Shown here: positions 7,061 through 9,703 of the stretch, piece after piece
Layout of the letters: every line of letters starts with the position of its first letter
How positions within the stretch are numbered: position 1 is the stretch's first letter
DNA from: Lachnospiraceae bacterium
GTDB lineage: Bacteria; Bacillota; Clostridia; Lachnospirales; Lachnospiraceae
Assembly: GCA_009774535.1 (NCBI GenBank)
Contig: VSNY01000149.1
Span: 1-9,703 of the forward strand
Reading direction: 5' to 3'
DNA length: 9,703 bases
Made by a program: the position numbers and the translations under genes
The notes under the pieces: model-generated
Databases searched by the model: none
Seen by the model: only the letters and a program-made list of their open reading frames with translations
Told to the model about the DNA's origin: nothing

Positions 7061-7262
7061 CTTAAAGCTGCTCAGATTTCATTTTACTATACAGCTGTTG
7101 CAACCGTCAATACCTTTTTTGTATAAAAATGGAAAATGGGGGGCAATCCTTTCGTATTTACTTTTTTGACTGGCCAGGGTGGCCGGATGATTCTGCGGGG
7201 CGTGGGAGATTGCCACTCCCTTCCGCTGCCACAGTCACGTCCGTGCTGCCACTCCCTTCCGC
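7061..7262. repeat. Convergent spacer with a 17-bp direct repeat
   Basis: TGCCACTCCCTTCCGCT occurs exactly twice, at 7211-7227 and 7247-7263, with a 36-bp period. The second copy overlaps the first base of the DUF3793 stop codon on the complementary strand. Nearby, GGGAG (7204-7208) pairs with CTCCC (7216-7220), and GGCCA (7172-7176) with TGGCC (7180-7184). No U-tailed terminator for the leftward gene is evident. Two copies are too few to call a CRISPR array. No gene is supported in this stretch. Confidence 0.7.
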
Positions 7263-7853
7263 TTAGGTTAAGGACTCCATCATTTCTCTCATGGAAACGC
7301 CCGCCGCAAGCATTCGAATCAGCTGTTCTTTTGCTGCGTCAAATTTGTGAAATAATGCTTCTTTTTCGGGTACATGCTCATAAACTTTCCAATACCCGGT
7401 ACAAAGACTGTCTGCTCCGTGATGTTCTATAAAGCCGTATACATCCCCAGGCGGATAGCCCAGCAATAAGCCCATTTCATGCGGGAAGCTGCTGTTTCCG
7501 CTGCGGTAAGACTGATAGCGTTTTGCAAATGTACGCAGAACGCTTTGCAGGCAATGATCCGGATATTCCAGATGGCTGAGTATTTTGGCTGCTTTTGGTT
7601 CTAAAAGATGGGCTGCCAGCTGGCTGGGCTGATATAGCAATAGAAATTCCTGTGTTTCGCTTTGGTAAAAAGAATAGCCGCTGATCGTTGTATGGGCGAT
7701 CAGACGCCGGATACGGCAGGATTGTACTTTTTTCAGAATCAGCAGATTGGAACATTTTAATCCGGCAAGCAGTGGCGCGCAGCGAAGGGCCAACTGCACT
7801 TCCGGGGACTGGATATCCAGTTTTTTCATTAAATCAAATAATTCTTTTGTCAT
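7263..7853 (-). CDS. DUF3793 family protein
   Basis: A 196-residue soluble protein with no signal peptide or membrane segment. It matches the DUF3793 family by its conserved blocks: LALRCAPLLAGLK at 21-33, LLLYQ near 71-75, FPHEMGLLLGYPPGDVYGFI at 123-142 and GYWKVY at 153-158. The length is usual for the family as I know it. The function is unknown; the invariant FPHE-G-LLGYP segment suggests a fold or ligand site, but no activity can be inferred. The ATG at 7853 is supported by GGAG (complement of 7861-7864) 7 nt upstream. The gene follows the HIT gene by 204 nt, and a terminator hairpin sits directly before its ribosome binding site, so expression probably depends on read-through or anti-termination. 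Confidence 0.88.
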   Translation of the reverse strand: MTKELFDLMKKLDIQSPEVQLALRCAPLLAGLKCSNLLILKKVQSCRIRRLIAHTTISGYSFYQSETQEFLLLYQPSQLAAHLLEPKAAKILSHLEYPDHCLQSVLRTFAKRYQSYRSGNSSFPHEMGLLLGYPPGDVYGFIEHHGADSLCTGYWKVYEHVPEKEALFHKFDAAKEQLIRMLAAGVSMREMMESLT

Positions 7854-7866
7854 ATGCCTTCTCCAT

Positions 7867-7902
7867 AAAAAAGCTGGATGGCTTTGGCAGCCAATCCAGC
7901 TT
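7867..7902 (-). terminator. Intrinsic terminator abutting the DUF3793 ribosome binding site
   Basis: On the - strand the hairpin AAGCTGGAT-(T)-GGCT / AGCC-ATCCAGCTT has 13 base pairs, one bulged base and a 5-nt loop, and runs straight into six U residues. The U-tract ends only two nt before the GGAG ribosome binding site and 13 nt before the ATG of the DUF3793 gene. It could end transcripts from the HIT gene, act as an attenuator for DUF3793, or both. Confidence 0.85.
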
Positions 7903-8057
7903 AGATACCTGAATGATTGTCTGTGCTTGTATTATATACAGGCCGGGCAGATCTTATTCATTGCAGGTTTTTGGAACGGTCTGCATTGTATCATGGGTGA
8001 CCGTTTTTTATGTGGCATATGTTCTTGGCGGACAGGCTGCTGCTTGTTCTGTTTTCG
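7903..8057 (-). other. Leader region between the HIT and DUF3793 genes
   Basis: Read on the - strand, it carries a perfect TATAAT at 7936-7931 with only a poor -35, a possible start for a leader of about 70 nt that includes the terminator. A hairpin with arms AACGGTC (7975-7981) and GACCGTT (7999-8005) is followed by a T-run on the + strand (8004-8009), so its polarity suits rightward transcription, where no gene is seen. CTTGGCG (8024-8030) and CGCCAAG (8063-8069) pair across the HIT stop codon. No known riboswitch was recognised. Confidence 0.4.
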
Positions 8058-8480
8058 TTATACGCCAAGTTCTTTTTTGATCGCGGCAATGATCTCGTCA
8101 TACTCTTCTTCGCTCAGATAGATTCTGTCCGGGTTCATTGCGAAAACTCCGCCCCATTCGTATTCGTCCGCGTACTTAGGTACCAGATGAAAATGCAGAT
8201 GGCGTCCGGTGTCTCCATATGCGCCGTAGTTGACTTTGTCCGGGTGAAATGCTGCCATCAGCGCTCTGGCTACTCTTGCTACTTCTTCAAAATAAGCGCC
8301 TCGCTCCTCTGCTGTCAGCTCGTTCATGTCGCCCACGTGTTTTTTGTGAGCCACAATTACCCGTCCTTTGTGGCTCTGCTCTTTGAATAGATAGATCTTG
8401 CTTGTCTCCAGTTCACAGATCTTAATTCCAAATTTCGCAGATAATTCCCCTTCCATACAATATGCACAGTTTTGATCCAT
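8058..8480 (-). CDS. HIT (histidine triad) family protein
   Basis: A 140-residue soluble protein of the histidine triad superfamily, whose members hydrolyse or transfer nucleoside monophosphates from substrates such as dinucleoside polyphosphates or nucleoside phosphoramidates. The signature H-x-H-x-H-x-x is present as HLHFHLVP at 94-101, with H96 as the expected catalytic nucleophile. Upstream are CAYC at 5-8, a possible metal-binding pair, and VAHKKHVGDMNEL at 43-55, the usual conserved strand-helix region. The exact substrate cannot be assigned. AAAGGGG (complement of 8489-8495) lies 8 nt before the ATG. The ung gene ends 74 nt upstream, so the two are likely co-transcribed. Confidence 0.92.
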   Translation of the reverse strand: MDQNCAYCMEGELSAKFGIKICELETSKIYLFKEQSHKGRVIVAHKKHVGDMNELTAEERGAYFEEVARVARALMAAFHPDKVNYGAYGDTGRHLHFHLVPKYADEYEWGGVFAMNPDRIYLSEEEYDEIIAAIKKELGV

Positions 8481-8554
8481 AATAATAACCCCTTTCTCTG
8501 ATTGAGTTGTATATTTTTAACGGTTTTGATACCTCATGGAACTGTAATGTAAAT

Positions 8555-9232
8555 TTACCTGTTTTCTATCTGCCAGTCGATCGGCTCTTCGCCATGTTCC
8601 TGTAAAAACGCGTTTGCCTGGCTAAAATGCTTGCATCCGAAAAATCCACGGAACGCGGACAGCGGGCTTGGATGCGGTGCTTTTAAGATCAGATGTTTTG
8701 GATTTTTCAGCATCGGGATCTTGCTTTGGGCAGGTTTGCCCCAGAGCATATAGACAATCGGGCGGTCCTGCTCATTGACCGCGCGGATAATTGCGTCGGT
8801 AAACTTCTCCCAGCCTTTGCCCTGATGGGAATTTGCCTGGTGCGCACGTACGGTTAATACTGTATTTAACAGCAGCACACCCTGCCTGGCCCATTTTTCC
8901 AAAAAACCATTGTTCGGAATGTAGCAGCCCAGATCATCTTCCAGTTCTTTATAGATATTCTGCAGGGATGGCGGGATATTTTTCTGATCTGGCAGCACAG
9001 AAAAACTCAGCCCGTGCGCCTGATGTTCATTGTGATACGGGTCTTGGCCCAGAATCAGCACTTTCACTTCTGACAGCGGCGTCAGATGCAGTGCATTAAA
9101 AATATCCTCCGATGGCGGATAGATTACATGCGTACTGTATTCTTCTTTTACAAACTGATACAATTCTTTATAGTATGGCTTGCCGAATTCTTCCTGTACG
9201 GCCGGCTGCCAGTCATTTTCGATCATTCCCAT
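8555..9232 (-). CDS. ung: Uracil-DNA glycosylase, family 1
   Basis: A 225-residue enzyme that removes uracil from DNA, the first step of base excision repair after cytosine deamination or dUTP incorporation. The hallmark motifs are complete: GQDPYH at 62-67 with D64 as the water-activating aspartate, LLNTVLTV at 121-128 with N123 for uracil recognition, and HPSPLSA at 187-193 with H187 as the catalytic histidine and the DNA-intercalation loop. The length is normal for the family. The ATG at 9232 is chosen over the internal ATG at residue 3 because GAGGAG (complement of 9242-9247) lies 9 nt upstream. It begins 24 nt after the hisF stop, so it is probably the next gene in the histidine transcript. 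Confidence 0.97.
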   Translation of the reverse strand: MGMIENDWQPAVQEEFGKPYYKELYQFVKEEYSTHVIYPPSEDIFNALHLTPLSEVKVLILGQDPYHNEHQAHGLSFSVLPDQKNIPPSLQNIYKELEDDLGCYIPNNGFLEKWARQGVLLLNTVLTVRAHQANSHQGKGWEKFTDAIIRAVNEQDRPIVYMLWGKPAQSKIPMLKNPKHLILKAPHPSPLSAFRGFFGCKHFSQANAFLQEHGEEPIDWQIENR

Positions 9233-9256
9233 ATTTATCAGCTCCTCTTTGGTTTC

Positions 9257-9703
9257 TTAGATCCTGACCGGAACACCTCGTCTGGCAAGATCCTTCTTTA
9301 AGTCCATAATCTCCAGTTCCTTATAATGGAATAAGGACGCTGCCAGCGCGGCATCTGCTTTACCTTCAGTCAGTGCTTCATAAAAATGTTCTTTGGTGCC
9401 TGCGCCGCCGGATGCAATCACCGGAATGCGGACGCGCTGCGCAATGGCCTTTGTCAGCTCCAGATCATATCCGGCTTTTGTCCCGTCGCAGTCCATACTG
9501 GTCAATAAGATTTCTCCCGCGCCCAGCTGGTCTGCCCTGACGGCCCATTCCACGGCGTCGATCCCCATATCGATACGCCCGCCATTCTTATAAATATTCC
9601 ATCCGCTGCCGTCTGCCCGGCGTTTGGCGTCAATGGCCACAACCACGCACTGGCTGCCGAACTGGCTGGCTGCTTCTGTAATCAGTTCCGGATGGTCAAT
9701 GGC
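9257..9703 (-). CDS. hisF: Imidazole glycerol phosphate synthase cyclase subunit, C-terminal part
   Basis: The 3' end of hisF; 148 codons are inside the window and the 5' part lies beyond 9703. HisF with HisH converts PRFAR and ammonia into imidazole glycerol phosphate and AICAR in histidine biosynthesis. Seen: VVVAIDAKR, whose Asp corresponds to catalytic D130 of the Thermotoga enzyme; GAGEILLTSMDCDGTKAGYD, including the second conserved Asp; and the phosphate-binding ASGGAGT. The barrel ends ADAALAASLFHYKE, then RRGVPVRI. The reading frame stays open through the window edge with typical HisF sequence (AIDHPELITEAASQFGSQC), so an internal GTG at 9646 is not the start. Other his genes are likely just beyond the edge. 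Confidence 0.96.
   Translation of the reverse strand, partial: AIDHPELITEAASQFGSQCVVVAIDAKRRADGSGWNIYKNGGRIDMGIDAVEWAVRADQLGAGEILLTSMDCDGTKAGYDLELTKAIAQRVRIPVIASGGAGTKEHFYEALTEGKADAALAASLFHYKELEIMDLKKDLARRGVPVRI

Larger units (their letters stand above)
6922..7075 (-). ncRNA. Candidate small RNA between convergent genes
   Basis: On the - strand, TTGACG (7110-7105) and TAAAAT (7086-7081) with an 18-nt spacer resemble a sigma-A promoter. A transcript starting near 7075 would contain the long-range stem ACTGTGCAAA/TTTGCACAGT (7003-7012 with 7051-7060) and end at the shared terminator hairpin 6973-6926, about 150 nt in all. It contains no convincing reading frame. The alternative is a plain inverted repeat with no transcript. 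I do not recognise an RNA family. Confidence 0.3.

Noticed and set aside
7975..8009. Hairpin with T-run read as a rightward terminator
   Set aside because: No rightward gene ends nearby, and the T-run is on the wrong side for the leftward genes, so it is not called as a terminator.

Overview
The window looks like chromosome of a low-to-moderate G+C Gram-positive anaerobe, most likely a Lachnospiraceae-type Clostridia. The reasons are strong AGGAGG-like ribosome binding sites, sigma-A-like promoters, U-tailed intrinsic terminators, several chemoreceptors in a row, and a DUF3793-family protein, a family I know mainly from Clostridia. This assignment is inference; no rRNA or other phylogenetic marker is present.

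Layout. (1) Positions 1-1226 hold no convincing gene. This stretch is dense in repeats: a GC-rich element in inverted copies (1-152 and 853-1000), the second copy being the left half of a roughly 220-bp imperfect palindrome (874-1093); a tandem array of four exact 35-bp units (451-590); and a second, unrelated tandem array of three 32-bp units (721-816). (2) Positions 1227-6799 on the + strand hold three consecutive methyl-accepting chemotaxis proteins with nearly the same cytoplasmic signalling tip but different sensors: double Cache, a compact single Cache-like domain, and a four-helix bundle. The first two are 63 nt apart and probably co-transcribed; the third has its own promoter-like sequence and ends in a strong intrinsic terminator at 6926-6973. 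(3) Positions 6974-7262 lie between convergent genes and hold an inverted repeat, a possible minus-strand small RNA, and a short direct repeat. (4) Positions 7263-9703 on the - strand read, in transcription order, hisF (partial, running off the window), ung, a HIT-family hydrolase and a DUF3793 protein. The first three are closely spaced. The DUF3793 gene is preceded by an intrinsic terminator whose U-tract lies next to its ribosome binding site, which suggests attenuation or read-through control.

How it fits together. The receptors should feed one or more CheA/CheW arrays encoded elsewhere; no che or flagellar gene is visible here. The minus-strand block is housekeeping: histidine biosynthesis, uracil removal from DNA, nucleotide hydrolysis. 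The least explained parts are the repeat-rich 1.2 kb upstream of the receptors, the structured convergent spacer, and the terminator in front of the DUF3793 gene.
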